The notes under the pieces were generated by a model. The model made no database searches, had not been told where the DNA came from, and worked only from the letters and a program-made list of their open reading frames with translations. A program made the position numbers and the translations under genes. From the NCBI GenBank assembly GCA_016342595.1, contig JAEINY010000031.1, forward strand, positions 1 to 38,548: DNA of 38,548 nt, read 5' to 3'. This DNA comes from Marinilabiliaceae bacterium. Its GTDB lineage: Bacteria; Bacteroidota; Bacteroidia; Bacteroidales; Marinilabiliaceae. Shown one piece after another: positions 15,159 through 24,134 of this stretch. Positions within the stretch are counted from its first letter, which is position 1. Each line of letters opens with the position of its first letter.

Positions 15159-16613
15159 TTAAAACCTTGAATTGGTATTCAACATTGGTTTGTTTTTGTA
15201 ACCATTGGCCCCAAATACAAAGTTAATACCCAACATAAAGCTGGCATTTTCCATACTCATTGGTACGGGTATCTGACTTCCGTTATCATCTATGATGTTA
15301 TATTTTAAAGGAATATGATCAGCCAGGAAGTAAAATTGCACTGGGCCTGCCCTCAGGGCTAAGCCCATTCCGATATTGTTTCCACCGTTAATCTCAACAT
15401 TATAATTTACATGGGTGGTTAAGCAATGATAGAGATTCAGATTGGCTGAGAGGCTAAACTCCTGGCGAAAGTTATGTTTCTCGAAGGTACTACGCGACAG
15501 GAAACCTAATCCCAGCACATGATTCACACTGTATGAGGAGCCTAGGTAGAGTGCCGGAGCAAGTGTGGAGGTAAAGGACTTATGGGCTGTATTGGATGAA
15601 ATGGCATTTTTCATAGAATCAAGTACCGACTCCATAATGTCACCAATACTGTCGCGGTTATAGACTGTCAAATCGGGTCCGTCAAAGGAATATTTTCCAT
15701 TGAATGAAATCGAATGTAAATCTTCTTTCCAGGATATAAAACCCAGATTATTTAAAGCTGCTGAGAAGCTCCAGTTCTCATTGAGGGTATATACTCCACC
15801 CAGGTCAATTGCCAGACCGGGATTTGAGAAGTTAAATCCATATTGATCGATCGCCTCTTTGGCATCCATATCTCTGAATTCAATATTTTCGGGCAGACCG
15901 TCTTCACCTTCTTCCACATCGATGGGTAATGATGAATAGATGTCGCCGGTTACATCAACACTATATGCTTCTTTGGAGGTTTTTAATAGCAGCTTATCCA
16001 TACGCGACTCTATGGCTCCCTGTCCGAACAATGGTTTCAGATGAACACCCAAAGTGAGTTTATTATTTATTTCGCGGGCATATCCCAACGAAATTTCCCG
16101 GTAATACATTGCTTTCACACTGGTGGAAGAGAGGTCGAATGTGCTGTTGTCAGGAAATCCATTCTCAGCGATCTTAAACAGGTCGGTCGCAATATTGCCA
16201 CGTACACCTATCTTTTCACTCATGGCAAAGGTGACATAGCCTTTCCCTGTCCTGAAACCAAAGAAGAGGGGTGCGACATACTCTGAAGAAGAGAAAGACA
16301 CAGAACTGCCGACACTCTTGTAGAGCTTATTATAATCAAAGGACTGTCGTAAGGGGTGCAGCCATTGTCCATTTGTTTTTTGCAAGAGGTCATTAGCTGC
16401 TAAATCGGAATGCGCAGAGGTATAAATGGAGTTAATAAACGGAAACCCTACAAATGCTTTACAACGCGGCATCATAGCTGCATTCACAAAGTTATTCTGA
16501 GGCAGGTTTTCCAGGTAGTACAACGATGTTGGATTTTGCGCAATCAGGCCACCGGCTGCCATCAACAGGAGGGCCAGCAGAGTCAGGATACGCTGTTTTA
16601 TAGTGTGAATCAT
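15159..16613 (-). CDS. DUF5723-type outer-membrane beta-barrel protein
   Basis: A 484-aa exported protein. The signal peptide ends GGLIAQ near residue 26. It is followed by a motif typical of this group (NPTSLYYLENLPQ, then a FVNAA.MPRC stretch), and then many amphipathic beta strands with aromatic girdles through to the end. I recognise it as DUF5723-like, a Bacteroidetes family whose overall look recalls PorP/SprF barrels; no function is established for it that I know. It is the last gene of a tight three-gene run, 29 bp after the lipoprotein gene. A structural partner of the OmpA-like protein encoded first in the operon is an inference. Confidence 0.8.
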   Translation of the reverse strand: MIHTIKQRILTLLALLLMAAGGLIAQNPTSLYYLENLPQNNFVNAAMMPRCKAFVGFPFINSIYTSAHSDLAANDLLQKTNGQWLHPLRQSFDYNKLYKSVGSSVSFSSSEYVAPLFFGFRTGKGYVTFAMSEKIGVRGNIATDLFKIAENGFPDNSTFDLSSTSVKAMYYREISLGYAREINNKLTLGVHLKPLFGQGAIESRMDKLLLKTSKEAYSVDVTGDIYSSLPIDVEEGEDGLPENIEFRDMDAKEAIDQYGFNFSNPGLAIDLGGVYTLNENWSFSAALNNLGFISWKEDLHSISFNGKYSFDGPDLTVYNRDSIGDIMESVLDSMKNAISSNTAHKSFTSTLAPALYLGSSYSVNHVLGLGFLSRSTFEKHNFRQEFSLSANLNLYHCLTTHVNYNVEINGGNNIGMGLALRAGPVQFYFLADHIPLKYNIIDDNGSQIPVPMSMENASFMLGINFVFGANGYKNKPMLNTNSRF

Positions 16614-16642
16614 GATTCGATTTTATAGTATTTGTAACAGGT

Positions 16643-18343
16643 TTAGTTTACACGGCCGCTGGCTTCTAAGGCCACTGACACATCCATAAAATTTGTGCGG
16701 GATACTTTTACAAAGTCTGCTCCCTGACTGGCTGTGACAGCACCTGACTGGATAAAGATGTATTTAACACCTCGCTCCTTGAATTGCTGTAGTTGTTTTT
16801 GCTGCAACTGTGCAGTAAAATCCGTCTTTGTACTTTCAACTACCAATCCTTGCTGATTGATTTTAGCCGCCGGAATCAGCTTTGCACCCTCTTCCCCTTT
16901 AAATAATGAATCTACTTTCTGATACTGTTCATCCATCGCATAAGCCTGGATTTCCATATCGAAGGGTAAGCCGTTGTCACATGTGAAATACATGCTTGCC
17001 TCCTGTAGATTCTCTGTCACCTTATCATCGTCTCCAACCTCGCTGTTATAGTCAAAATCAATGGTATCTATCCGTGAATAGAGGGAGGTTTTAAACCATA
17101 ATGGTATCCCCAACGAGATCGTTGATTTCATTTTGCTCGTACGACTGAGGAAATACAGCTGTTCATCATCAGAGGCTGTTAAAGAAGCTACAATGCGTCC
17201 GTTTATCTGGTTCGGTTGATAGGTAGTTATACCAAGATCAACGATGTTGGAATTGGCACGTGAAATCTCTAAGCCTCCTGTTGCCGTTACAATGGGGTCA
17301 CCATAGGCGGCTGCGTCAATGGAAAATTGTGGTTCATCCATCAACAATTGTTTCGATTCATTAGTCGTGGTATTTATGAGATGTATATCTTCAAGCTGAA
17401 CATCAAATGGTGCTCCAATACTGTTATCCGCTGTTATGGACACCCAGTAATCTGCAAAGTCAATGGTAGCATCCAGATCAAATTGATCGAAGATGTCAAA
17501 AGATACATCCATATTTTTTTCATCAACTGCTTTCTGACCGAATTGGCCAAATGTGATGTCCGGTACAATATCTGATAGTGTAAAAGTAACCGTAACAGGA
17601 TCCGCACTACCAGCAGATAGGTTGGTAGTGATCAACTGACTTACTACGGAGATAAAACCATAGGGATGTTCGGCTGAATGCGAGAAATCAATACTATAAC
17701 CATTAAGGGGCTCATTGATGTAGAAACGATTCTGGGCCATGCCTGTCTGAAACGTGTAAGAAAGTGCCGTGCCATCTTTGGTGACTTCAGGAATTGAGAT
17801 AGTAATGCCTGCTTCGAGACCATCCGGAACAACCACGGATAGTTGCAGCATTGCCTGGTATATGATCATGCTGTCCAGGCGTACTCCGTCTTCATTGTTC
17901 AGAACCACCTGCTCCGTATACTCCACATGGGCAGCAGAGGCTTTTAGTGCACTAAGCTTCGCATCAGACAAGACTGGATATTCCCAGTTATACAGCACAT
18001 CATTTAGCTTTAACATATCGTTCCATTCGTAGCAATAGTCTTGCTGATAGGCACTGTACAACGTACCATCTTCTTTTTCCTGAATGACAGAATCTGTGTC
18101 AAATTCTTTCAGTAGGTCATCTATAGTGACATGTACCTTACCCAGTGGTGCTGCCACTTCATAAATGCGGTCGGTCTCATCAGAGATATCATCGATCACA
18201 ATAGTTTCGCCCTCGCAGGCTGTGAATAAATACATTAAACCACTGGCCAGAAAAAGGTTTAGCAGGAGGGTATGTATATTTTTCCGTAGCGGGCAGGGAA
18301 TCTGATTACGCCAAGTCCCGCTGGTTTTAATAAGTATCTTCAT
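16643..18343 (-). CDS. Large hypothetical lipoprotein
   Basis: A 566-aa protein that I cannot assign to a family. A hydrophobic stretch ends in the lipobox-like LFTAC (Cys43), so it is probably lipid-anchored. The n-region before the hydrophobic core is long (about 23 residues), but no better in-frame start exists and ATG 18343 sits 11 bp after the OmpA gene stop, a normal operon spacing. The mature part is Asp/Ser/Thr-rich and looks all-beta, with repeated strand-turn patterns and a C-terminal segment (about 500-566) of mixed character. Operon partners suggest an envelope complex with the OmpA-like and DUF5723 proteins. Confidence 0.78.
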   Translation of the reverse strand: MKILIKTSGTWRNQIPCPLRKNIHTLLLNLFLASGLMYLFTACEGETIVIDDISDETDRIYEVAAPLGKVHVTIDDLLKEFDTDSVIQEKEDGTLYSAYQQDYCYEWNDMLKLNDVLYNWEYPVLSDAKLSALKASAAHVEYTEQVVLNNEDGVRLDSMIIYQAMLQLSVVVPDGLEAGITISIPEVTKDGTALSYTFQTGMAQNRFYINEPLNGYSIDFSHSAEHPYGFISVVSQLITTNLSAGSADPVTVTFTLSDIVPDITFGQFGQKAVDEKNMDVSFDIFDQFDLDATIDFADYWVSITADNSIGAPFDVQLEDIHLINTTTNESKQLLMDEPQFSIDAAAYGDPIVTATGGLEISRANSNIVDLGITTYQPNQINGRIVASLTASDDEQLYFLSRTSKMKSTISLGIPLWFKTSLYSRIDTIDFDYNSEVGDDDKVTENLQEASMYFTCDNGLPFDMEIQAYAMDEQYQKVDSLFKGEEGAKLIPAAKINQQGLVVESTKTDFTAQLQQKQLQQFKERGVKYIFIQSGAVTASQGADFVKVSRTNFMDVSVALEASGRVN

Positions 18344-18354
18344 ATCTTTTTCTT

Positions 18355-20841
18355 TTATTGCAATACTTTAATTTCCACTCTTCGGTTAAGAGCTCGTCCT
18401 TCACTGGTTGAATTGGTGGCGATGGGCTGATCGAAGCCATAGCCCTGATAGGTTATCCTGTCTTGCTCCACACCCTTCGAAATAAGGTATTGACGAACGG
18501 CCAGGGCTCTGGCTTTGGAGATTCGCTTATTTAACGCAGCTGAACCCACATTATCGGTATGGCCCGATACTTCAATTTTCACATTACTGTTTTCCATAAG
18601 TAAAGCTGTCAATTGATCCAGCTCTTTAAAGGAGGGTGATTTAAGCGTGGATTTCCCGCTGATAAACAGGATGTGGCGCATGATGATCTTAGCACCGATT
18701 TTCATCTTACGTAAGCGGAATTCCTTTTGGATAAAGAGGCTATCGGTTTGCGTGATGTGGCACGAATCGTTGATGTAAAAGTAACCATCGGCTTTCACGG
18801 ATATAATAAACAGATTATCACCCAATACCTGAGTTTTGTAGGCACCCGATAACGAATCTGTTTCTACAATATTGAAAGGTATCGTTTTGCCCGGATAACG
18901 GAGTTGTATTTCAGCGGCAAGAGGCTGGTTATTGCCTTCCTCCAGCACTACCCCCTGAATCGTATAGGTTTTCTTTGTGTTCAGCAGTTGATAATTTCGT
19001 TCTATTAGCGAGGAATCCATCAAAAAACCGTTAATACTGTCACGTTTTATGAAAAAGCCATCGGTCATCACTTTAAGGCTCACATTGTAGTGGTTGTCTA
19101 ATGTTACAGCATATTGCCCCGATACCGGATGTGTCCATTGCTCTACCAACAGGGAGCCGGTATTCAGATCGGTAAAACGTATCCGGGCATGTAAGGGTAA
19201 CCCGGTAATAGTGTCGGTGATGGTACCACTCAATGTGAAAGGTGTCATGACTTTCTCCATCTGGAAATCCCGGTTAATGACCGCATGTCGTTGGGTGGGG
19301 AGTGCAAATGTATCCGTTATTGACACATATTCGGACTTGTCAACTTGTAGTCTATAAGGTCCCACATCTTCAAAGTGGATGCTGTAAGCACCTGTTGGAT
19401 CAGCCGGTGCAGCGGCTACCAGTTCATTGGTAGCATTATTCATCACATTAACCAGTGCGGGCAGGGGTGTACCATCTTTCGCATCCGTTACGTTACCGGT
19501 CAAGGTAAAGGGGATACGGGTATCGGTTACTACTTTATAAAGATCCAGGCCGCCCCATCCGCCTTTGCGCACTGAGGCATATAGAGCCACCAGTGTATCG
19601 GAAGTAGGCTGATAGAAAAGCTCATCGGCTGCACTATTAACAGGATATCCCAGGTTCACGGGTTGTCCCCAGGTGCCATCCTCTTGCTTTTGTGATTTAA
19701 ATACATCAAAACCGCCCATCCCCTCATGGCCAAGGGATGAGAAGTAGAGCATCTGTCCATCAGGAGTGATATGCACACTGACTTCATCAAAAGGGGTATT
19801 GATAACATCTCCCAGGTTCTTCAACCGACGAAAACGGTTCTTACCGGTTTGCTTCACAGTCCAGATGTCTTTGCCACCTATACCACCACGTCGGTTGGTG
19901 ATAAAGTATGCTGTACCATCATTGGCTACTGAAATGGACGCTTCCTGGTACGCAATGTGATTAATGCGTCCTTTTAGCTTCGTCGTTTTCTTTGCTTTGC
20001 CACGCTTTATTGATGTGGAATAGAGACTGCCGTGATGGTCATGTCCTTTATAATAATAGAGTTTCTTTTGCTCGCTGTTTATGCCGGCTAAAGCATGGTG
20101 CACTCCTTTGTTTAGTTTACGTACCGGCATTACTTCCTGGTTGTTATCTGCATTGTGCCAGCTATTGGCAAATAACACCCTCTCATTATATTTATAACGT
20201 GATACGGTTGTGGCTGACACTCTTTTGGGGCGCCGTGATGTGAAGTATATCACCGAATCCCAAGGGACCGTTATGGCACCGTAATCATCGTAGTAGCTGT
20301 TAATAACGGGCCCCATATTGGTGATAATCACCGGTGCCGAATCGGCTACTGCTGCTTTAGCGAATTGACAGTTGCTTTCCAGCTGGTCGAGCATAGCGCG
20401 GTTCGATTTTAAGCGGCAGTGCTTCAGCGTCTTTTTATAGTCATCAAAAGCCCGGGCGGCTTCATCATACATTAGCTGATGCTGATACGCCTTGCCTAAC
20501 AACAGGTAATAATCTTTTGCCACAGCAGGCGTGCATTTCATTAAAAACGGCAATGCTGCCTGTTTATCAGATGACCATAGGTAACAGACGGCTACTTTGT
20601 AATTTAACGCCTCTTGTTCGGCCTGATGGTTCAGAACTCGGTTGTAGTGTATCAATGCTTCATCGTAGAAACCATTTCCTTTACGGTAGTATTTCTCGGC
20701 CTGTCGTAATTCCTGAAGCACGGCTTCTTTTGCTGACACACCATTTAACAATACTTCTTTATCAATGCGTGGATTCTCTTGTGCACACACAGCCAGGGGC
20801 ATGAGTAACCCCAGCCAAATAATCAGAAATGATTTGGTCAT
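18355..20841 (-). CDS. OmpA-family protein with TPR, beta-propeller and carboxypeptidase-regulatory-like repeats
   Basis: A periplasmic or outer-membrane-associated scaffold of 828 aa. In order it has a signal peptide cut after VCA (about residue 20), a TPR-like helical part (about 35-150), a PD40/WD40-type beta-propeller (about 170-450, with IYFTSRRP, YFITNRRGGIGGKDIW and LYFSSLGHEGMGGFDVF blades), three carboxypeptidase-regulatory-like beta sandwiches (about 455-715) and a C-terminal OmpA domain. The OmpA domain shows the peptidoglycan-binding GHTDNVG and the arginine in SKARALAVRQYL. The domain order resembles PorE of the type IX secretion system, but LAVC is a poor lipobox, whereas PorE is a lipoprotein. 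First gene of the operon. Confidence 0.88.
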   Translation of the reverse strand: MTKSFLIIWLGLLMPLAVCAQENPRIDKEVLLNGVSAKEAVLQELRQAEKYYRKGNGFYDEALIHYNRVLNHQAEQEALNYKVAVCYLWSSDKQAALPFLMKCTPAVAKDYYLLLGKAYQHQLMYDEAARAFDDYKKTLKHCRLKSNRAMLDQLESNCQFAKAAVADSAPVIITNMGPVINSYYDDYGAITVPWDSVIYFTSRRPKRVSATTVSRYKYNERVLFANSWHNADNNQEVMPVRKLNKGVHHALAGINSEQKKLYYYKGHDHHGSLYSTSIKRGKAKKTTKLKGRINHIAYQEASISVANDGTAYFITNRRGGIGGKDIWTVKQTGKNRFRRLKNLGDVINTPFDEVSVHITPDGQMLYFSSLGHEGMGGFDVFKSQKQEDGTWGQPVNLGYPVNSAADELFYQPTSDTLVALYASVRKGGWGGLDLYKVVTDTRIPFTLTGNVTDAKDGTPLPALVNVMNNATNELVAAAPADPTGAYSIHFEDVGPYRLQVDKSEYVSITDTFALPTQRHAVINRDFQMEKVMTPFTLSGTITDTITGLPLHARIRFTDLNTGSLLVEQWTHPVSGQYAVTLDNHYNVSLKVMTDGFFIKRDSINGFLMDSSLIERNYQLLNTKKTYTIQGVVLEEGNNQPLAAEIQLRYPGKTIPFNIVETDSLSGAYKTQVLGDNLFIISVKADGYFYINDSCHITQTDSLFIQKEFRLRKMKIGAKIIMRHILFISGKSTLKSPSFKELDQLTALLMENSNVKIEVSGHTDNVGSAALNKRISKARALAVRQYLISKGVEQDRITYQGYGFDQPIATNSTSEGRALNRRVEIKVLQ

Positions 20842-20900
20842 TAAGATAAAATTTATTTGTGTTTTGGTTTAATTAATGGTTGAAAATTGTTTCCCTTCCA

Positions 20901-20912
20901 TGACCATGGTCA
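20901..20912. promoter_or_regulatory. 12-bp perfect palindrome upstream of the OmpA operon
   Basis: TGACCATGGTCA is self-complementary and lies 60 nt before the OmpA-like gene start (20841). Position and symmetry suit a dimeric regulator. No -7 box of the TAnnTTTG type was found beside it, so the link to transcription is unproven. Confidence 0.3.
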
Positions 20913-21140
20913 CGATGCTTTTGACTATTTTTTCCATTAGGGCGCGAAGATAATATTTTTATGACGAATAATGTAACCCTGAATATACTGCATTTCGCGC
21001 TGGCTAGTCCGGGAGTTTTTCCGTTAAGGAATCATTACTAAAGTATTTGATAAAGGGAATTCAGAATAAAGAGATATCTGAAAAGCAGTATATATTGCAG
21101 AGCCGTTAAGGCGCAAATAAATGCACAAAACTTAATGGTA

Positions 21141-22250
21141 CTAATTTTTTGATGTTTCCAGTTCAATCAGTGTCATAATCGGGAAATGATCCGAGTAATC
21201 CACATCCAATTTTTTGAAGTTATAGGATTTAAAGGCTTTGTCGTGAAAGATGAAATCGATTCGGAAAGAAGGTAATCGGCCATTATATGTACCGCCAAAT
21301 CCTTTTCCAGATTCCACAAAGGCATCTTTTAGCTTACCACGCATTTTTCGATAAACATAGGATACCGGTGTATCATTAAAATCACCACAGACAATGGTAG
21401 GATAGGGTGAATTGGCAATGTGGCGACCAATGGTTTCCGCCTGATTGGCCCGGTGTTTAAAGGCCGTACGCATTTTACCGGTAATGGCCTTCACGCCTTC
21501 GAGGCGTTCCTGCTCATTTTTATGATTGAGGCTATCCAAAAAGTTCAATTGTTCACTGTTAAAGCGAATGGATTCCAGATGGTTGTTGAAAATACGGATG
21601 CGTGATCCTTTTACATTAATATCGGTTTGAATACTGAAATTGCTGGTCTGCTCAAACTTCAGGTTTTGTTTTTCCATGATCGGGAACTTACTGAAAGTGA
21701 CGAGCCCAAAGTTGCGGCGCCCGCGTTTCCCGGCTTTATATTCAATGTGTTTGTATTTGTATTGATTGAGACGAGCCAGAATGTAATGTTCGCTGAATGA
21801 TTTGTTTTTCATGTCTGTGTAGAACTCCTGCATACACACCACATCAGGATTTTCTTTACGGATGAGGTCAAATATTTTCTCGTGTGCATCTTTTTCACCG
21901 GACCAGTTGTAGTAATCCAGCATACGCACATTAAAGGTCATGACAGATAAGGGCTTGTTTAGGATGCTTACCTCCTGTTCCGTTTTGCCTTTCCATTGAA
22001 ATACATTTTGCCAATGGCCATAGGTCAATAGAAGCGCGATTAAGGGAATGAGCAGTTGCCAGCGTTTTTTAAATGCCCAAACAAGCAATACGATCAGGTT
22101 CAAAATCCATAATAGCGGAAACCCAAACCCCATAAAGGCCAATATCCATGCGTGATAGGGGTTTATGTAAGCTGTGGCTACTGAAAGCAACAAGGTGCCT
22201 GCAGTAATCAGGCTGATGAGGGCAAATATGGAACGGAAGAATTTTTTCAA
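21141..22250 (-). CDS. Endonuclease/exonuclease/phosphatase-family membrane protein
   Basis: A 369-aa protein with three N-terminal membrane helices in the first ~85 residues and a C-terminal EEP-fold hydrolase domain (from about 105). Catalytic landmarks are TFNVRM (Asn), VVCMQEFY (Glu), CGDFNDTP (Asp/Asn) and the final SDHFPI (Asp-His). All core residues are present, so it should be active, but whether it cuts nucleic acid, phospholipid or another phosphodiester cannot be told. It is the last gene of the mutL-rhomboid-rhomboid run, 23 bp after the second rhomboid. I recall this same order from other Bacteroidetes. Confidence 0.88.
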   Translation of the reverse strand: MKKFFRSIFALISLITAGTLLLSVATAYINPYHAWILAFMGFGFPLLWILNLIVLLVWAFKKRWQLLIPLIALLLTYGHWQNVFQWKGKTEQEVSILNKPLSVMTFNVRMLDYYNWSGEKDAHEKIFDLIRKENPDVVCMQEFYTDMKNKSFSEHYILARLNQYKYKHIEYKAGKRGRRNFGLVTFSKFPIMEKQNLKFEQTSNFSIQTDINVKGSRIRIFNNHLESIRFNSEQLNFLDSLNHKNEQERLEGVKAITGKMRTAFKHRANQAETIGRHIANSPYPTIVCGDFNDTPVSYVYRKMRGKLKDAFVESGKGFGGTYNGRLPSFRIDFIFHDKAFKSYNFKKLDVDYSDHFPIMTLIELETSKN

Positions 22251-22273
22251 AACACTTGGGTTAATGGGTGGGA

Positions 22274-23128
22274 TTAATCCTTACTGGCTTCAAATAAGGT
22301 CTTTTTTTCGTCCTTTGTTAAACTATCATAACCACTGGATTTTATTTTCTCCAATATACGATCAACTTCTCGTTGTGTATTGACTTTTTTAGTGTTGTAT
22401 TCGATATCCGTAATCGGTCGCCTGTGGGTCACGGTCATTTTGGTTTTGCGCGAAAAGATACTCATCAGGCTATCCATAAAACGGTTGAAGCCAAGTGTGA
22501 TGTCTCTCCCTTTGGTGATACTACTGCCATAAATGAAACCGAATAAGGCACCACCCATGTGTGCAATATGACCGCCCGTATTTTCAAGTGTTGGAATGCT
22601 GATAAGATCAAGAATAAATGCAATGAGAGCAATGTATTTCAGTTTAACGGGGCCGAAAAACATCAGGTAAATACGATGATCAGGCATGTATCTGGCTACC
22701 GCAAAAAGAATGGCCATAACCGATGCCGAGGCGCCCAATAAAATGGAAGAAGGAAAGTGTTGATAAAGTACCGGAATAAGATTGTAGGCCGCTAAATAGA
22801 GCGCTGCACCGGAAAGTCCGCCTAATAAATAAACACCCAGTAATTGCCGGGGATTGAAAAATTCCAAAAAGATTTTACCGAACCAAAAAAGATACAATAA
22901 ATTGAATATTATGTGCATAAAGTCGTAATGCACAAACATGTAGGTAAATACTGTCCAGGGTTTAAATAGCAATGACAGAGGCACTGAAGGTACCGATAGC
23001 CATTCCAGCAGTGGGATAAAAGATTGCAATAAACGGATGACTACAAAAACAGCAATGTTGATGTAAATCAATTTGGTTAAAACACCACCTTGCCGGTACG
23101 ATTGTTTTATTTCATTAATGATGCTCAT
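22274..23128 (-). CDS. Rhomboid-family intramembrane serine protease (second of two)
   Basis: A 284-aa protein with about six membrane helices. The catalytic serine is in LLGASAS (GASA instead of the usual GASG) and the catalytic histidine in HIAHMGGALFG. The WR-type loop region is replaced by PWTVFTYMFVHYDFMH, the form common in Bacteroidetes rhomboids. A soluble C-terminal tail of about 70 residues (after GRDITLGF) is charged and cytoplasmic. It begins 44 bp after the first rhomboid gene. Substrates are unknown; the pair may act on different membrane proteins. Confidence 0.9.
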   Translation of the reverse strand: MSIINEIKQSYRQGGVLTKLIYINIAVFVVIRLLQSFIPLLEWLSVPSVPLSLLFKPWTVFTYMFVHYDFMHIIFNLLYLFWFGKIFLEFFNPRQLLGVYLLGGLSGAALYLAAYNLIPVLYQHFPSSILLGASASVMAILFAVARYMPDHRIYLMFFGPVKLKYIALIAFILDLISIPTLENTGGHIAHMGGALFGFIYGSSITKGRDITLGFNRFMDSLMSIFSRKTKMTVTHRRPITDIEYNTKKVNTQREVDRILEKIKSSGYDSLTKDEKKTLFEASKD

Positions 23129-23172
23129 GTGAGGGCAGCTAGTTACGTAAAGAAAAAGATAGAACTAAATTA

Positions 23173-23901
23173 TTAATAATTCCCTTTCTTACGCCAATAA
23201 CGGATCATAAAAAATGCAAAAATCATTCCACCCAAGTGAGCAAAGTGGGCTACATTACCACGATAATCCAGCCATATGCCCATGACTAATGCCAAGATGG
23301 CAATGTATTTTCCTTTGATCGGGATAGGTGGAAAAAGTAACATTAAGCGGGCATCCGGGAATAACATTCCAAATCCCATTAATATACCGAACACAGCACC
23401 CGAAGCTCCAATCGTTGCAGTATTGATGGATAAGTTCAATTGTCCCATTAAAGAGTTGGTGTAGTTCATACTTCGATCTAACACACTCATTCCCTCAGTA
23501 TATACCGTTTGAATTTGTTCCGGTGATAATTTGGATTCGATAACCAATATAGTAATGTAATTGACTATAAGTTGAATAATTGCAGCACCAACACCCGTTA
23601 CGACATAAAACGTTAAGAACTTTTTAGGACCCCACTGAGCTTCTAATGTTCGTCCAAACATAAAAACTGCAAACATGTTAAAAAAGACATGGCCAAAGTC
23701 ACCATGCATAAACATGTATGAAATGATTTGGTGAGGGAGGAAGCGCTCCGCCATTGGCATATGCAGCCCCAGATAATCCACCAGGTCAATGCCTAATGCA
23801 TTCTTAAGAGCCAATGTAGCCAGGAAAAACAATCCGTTAATAATTAATAGATTCTTAGTAATAGGGGGTAATCCTGCAAAAGGTGAAGGACGATAATTCA
23901 T
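23173..23901 (-). CDS. Rhomboid-family intramembrane serine protease (first of two)
   Basis: A 242-aa protein with about six membrane helices and both catalytic residues: Ser in IGASGAVFG and His in HFAHLGGM. The conserved histidine-rich helix MFMHGDFGHVFFNM is present. An extra loop (about residues 120-155) lies between helices. Unlike its neighbour it ends right after the last helix (YWRKKGNY). It follows mutL after a 233-bp gap that contains a probable terminator, so it may have its own promoter. No TAnnTTTG box was recognised in that gap. Confidence 0.92.
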   Translation of the reverse strand: MNYRPSPFAGLPPITKNLLIINGLFFLATLALKNALGIDLVDYLGLHMPMAERFLPHQIISYMFMHGDFGHVFFNMFAVFMFGRTLEAQWGPKKFLTFYVVTGVGAAIIQLIVNYITILVIESKLSPEQIQTVYTEGMSVLDRSMNYTNSLMGQLNLSINTATIGASGAVFGILMGFGMLFPDARLMLLFPPIPIKGKYIAILALVMGIWLDYRGNVAHFAHLGGMIFAFFMIRYWRKKGNY

Positions 23902-23935
23902 CTCGTTTATTTTTTATCAAAGGACCCTTTCCGGA

Positions 23936-23969
23936 GAATAAAATAACCTGGGAAATGAATTTCCAGGTT
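23936..23969 (-). terminator. Probable terminator after mutL
   Basis: On minus, AACCTGG/CCAGGTT plus an inner AAAT/ATTT form an 11-bp stem with a single bulged base and a 2-nt central gap, followed by the T-rich stretch ATTTTATTC. It lies between mutL (stop 24135) and the first rhomboid gene (start 23901), so the downstream genes may be transcribed separately or by read-through. Confidence 0.5.
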
Positions 23970-24134
23970 TACCGGGTGGTTCCAAATAAATGTATTAGTG
24001 TTATTGAATCGTATTTTTAACAACTTCAATGCCAAATCGGTTTAGTTGGATAAAAGAAAGAACATTGCAACATGTATAATGTAAAAACGTGACACGCTTT
24101 GTCTTTCAAGATTCATATCTGCCAATGTGACAGC

